Below are positions 5,199-6,228 of a stretch of 6,228 nt of DNA, piece by piece. Each line of letters opens with the position of its first letter. Position 1 is the first letter of the stretch. Where the stretch lies: contig CALBTQ010000453.1 in assembly GCA_937967875.1 (NCBI GenBank), positions 1-6,228 on the forward strand. The letters run 5' to 3'. The translations under genes were made by a program, and so were the position numbers. This stretch comes from an uncultured Pseudomonadota bacterium (GTDB taxonomy: Bacteria > Lernaellota > Lernaellaia > Lernaellales > Lernaellaceae). The notes beneath the pieces were generated by a model. The model did not search any database and was not told the DNA's origin. It saw only the letters and a list, made by a program, of their open reading frames with translations.

Positions 5199-6228
5199 GA
5201 AGCCGCATCCCCGCCATCGCCCGCAAGGAAACGCTGCACATCCTGCGCGACTGGCGCACGCTGGCGCTGGCGTTTGTGCTGCCGATCATTTTGTTGCTGC
5301 TGTTCGGTTACGCGATCACCTTTGACATTCGCGACCTCAAACTAGCCGTAGCCGACGAGGACCAGACCAGCTACAGCCGCGCATTGATCGAGCGTTTTAC
5401 GTCCAGCGGCTATTTCAAAATCGTGCGGACGGTCGATCATCCGCAGCAGTTGCCCGAGCTGCTGGACCGCGAGCAGGCGCAGATCGCCCTGGCGATTCCG
5501 GAGGGTTTCGCCAAGAACATGGAGCGCTACGCGGGCGACAAAATTCAGGTAATGTTCGACGGCAGCGAATCGAATTCGGCGACGATCGCTTCGGGTTACG
5601 TCGATGCGATTCTGGCCTCGTTCAACATGGATCGCGTGAGCGACGCGCTGGGTGCGGCCGGGCTGCCCGCCGACGGCATTCCGCCGGTCGACGTGCGCAT
5701 GCGCATTTGGTTCAACCAGGATCTGGACAGCACCAAGACGATCGTGCCCGGGTTGATTGCGGTGATCATGATGGTCATCGCCGCGCTGCTGACCAGCCTG
5801 ACGGTGGTGCGCGAACGCGAGATGGGCAGCCTGGAGGGGCTGATCGCCACGCCGGTGCGCCGCCATGAAATTCTGATCGGCAAGATGATTCCGTACCTGG
5901 TGATCTCGCTGCTGGATTGCGTGCTGATCGCCGTGACGGGCGTGGCCGTGTTCGGCGTGCCCTTCGCCGGCAGCGTGTTGTTGTTCGCGATTACCGCGTT
6001 GATCTTCGCCGCGGCGGGTTTGTCGATCGGCCTGCTGGCCAGCGTGGTCGCGGGCAATCAACTGCTGGCCAACCAGATCGTCGTGCTGACCACGATGCTG
6101 CCGAGCATGCTGCTGTCGGGATTCATGTTCCCGATCAAGTCGATGCCCGCGTGGGTGCAGGCGATCACTTACGCAGTGCCGGCGCGCTACTTCATCGTCA
6201 TCACGCGCGGGATCATGCTCAAGGCGCA
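5195..6228 (+). CDS. ABC-2 type permease, YbhS/YbhR-like (3'-truncated by window end)
   Basis: The frame from ATG 5195 is open for 344 codons to the right edge. The first ABC-2 permease half of this exporter type is usually around 370-380 residues, so only the C-terminal end is missing. Residues 5-20 form an amphipathic start (PAIARKETLHILRDW). Transmembrane helix 1 is at 22-42. A large extracytoplasmic domain follows (about 43-182), typical of YhgE/YbhS-type permeases. Helix 2 (183-205) leads to the cytoplasmic coupling segment REREMGSLEGLIATPVRR (206-223), which contacts the ATPases. Helix 3 is about 232-253, helices 4-5 about 259-310, and the conserved MPAW...YAVPARYF lies at 317-333. GGAGG (5181-5185) sits 9 bases before the ATG, and the start overlaps the ATPase 2 stop (ATGA 5195-5198). 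It forms the translocation path, probably as a heterodimer with a second permease expected just beyond the window. Confidence 0.92.
   Translation, partial: MRSRIPAIARKETLHILRDWRTLALAFVLPIILLLLFGYAITFDIRDLKLAVADEDQTSYSRALIERFTSSGYFKIVRTVDHPQQLPELLDREQAQIALAIPEGFAKNMERYAGDKIQVMFDGSESNSATIASGYVDAILASFNMDRVSDALGAAGLPADGIPPVDVRMRIWFNQDLDSTKTIVPGLIAVIMMVIAALLTSLTVVREREMGSLEGLIATPVRRHEILIGKMIPYLVISLLDCVLIAVTGVAVFGVPFAGSVLLFAITALIFAAAGLSIGLLASVVAGNQLLANQIVVLTTMLPSMLLSGFMFPIKSMPAWVQAITYAVPARYFIVITRGIMLKA

Noticed and set aside
1..6228. CRISPR array, tRNA, rRNA, integrase or transposase gene
   Set aside because: No regularly spaced direct repeats, no recognisable RNA gene, and no recombinase motifs were seen on either strand.

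Overview
The window is a GC-rich stretch of a Gram-negative (diderm) bacterial chromosome. The diderm assignment rests on an outer-membrane TolC-family channel carrying a signal peptide. The phylum cannot be fixed from these proteins, because this transporter type is spread across many proteobacterial and related lineages. All supported genes lie on the + strand.

Layout. Positions 1-119 hold the last 38 codons of an unrecognised gene. Positions 120-392 are non-coding and unusually rich in short perfect inverted repeats, one of which resembles the dispersed ATTCCC-N8-GGGAAT repeat family. An AT-rich segment (about 370-463) then carries a strong sigma70-like promoter, with a 30-bp inverted repeat lying across the predicted transcription start. 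From 464 to the right edge runs a compact operon: a TetR-family regulator, a TolC-family outer-membrane channel, a HlyD/YbhG-type periplasmic adaptor, two separate ABC ATPase subunits, and the first ABC-2 permease, which is cut by the window end. Four of the five junctions are ATGA stop/start overlaps and the fifth is a 4-base gap, so the genes are probably co-transcribed and translationally coupled.

How the genes work together. The set encodes a complete trans-envelope exporter. The two ATPases pair under the ABC-2 permease(s), the adaptor bridges the periplasm, and the TolC-type channel opens the outer membrane. From memory of the families, it matches the E. coli cecR(ybiH)-ybhGFSR drug-efflux locus. 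Two differences stand out: the YbhF double ATPase is here split into two genes, and a dedicated outer-membrane channel is built into the operon. The TetR protein probably represses its own promoter and so the whole operon. The substrate cannot be read from sequence; a toxic small molecule or drug is the usual guess.

The most notable molecular detail is an asymmetric ATPase pair. The first ATPase has Pro where the H-loop (switch) His belongs and Asp for Asn in the Walker A loop, while the second is canonical. I see no evidence of a wholly new system. The points worth a second look are the degenerate ATPase site, the promoter/operator and the palindromic intergenic region.
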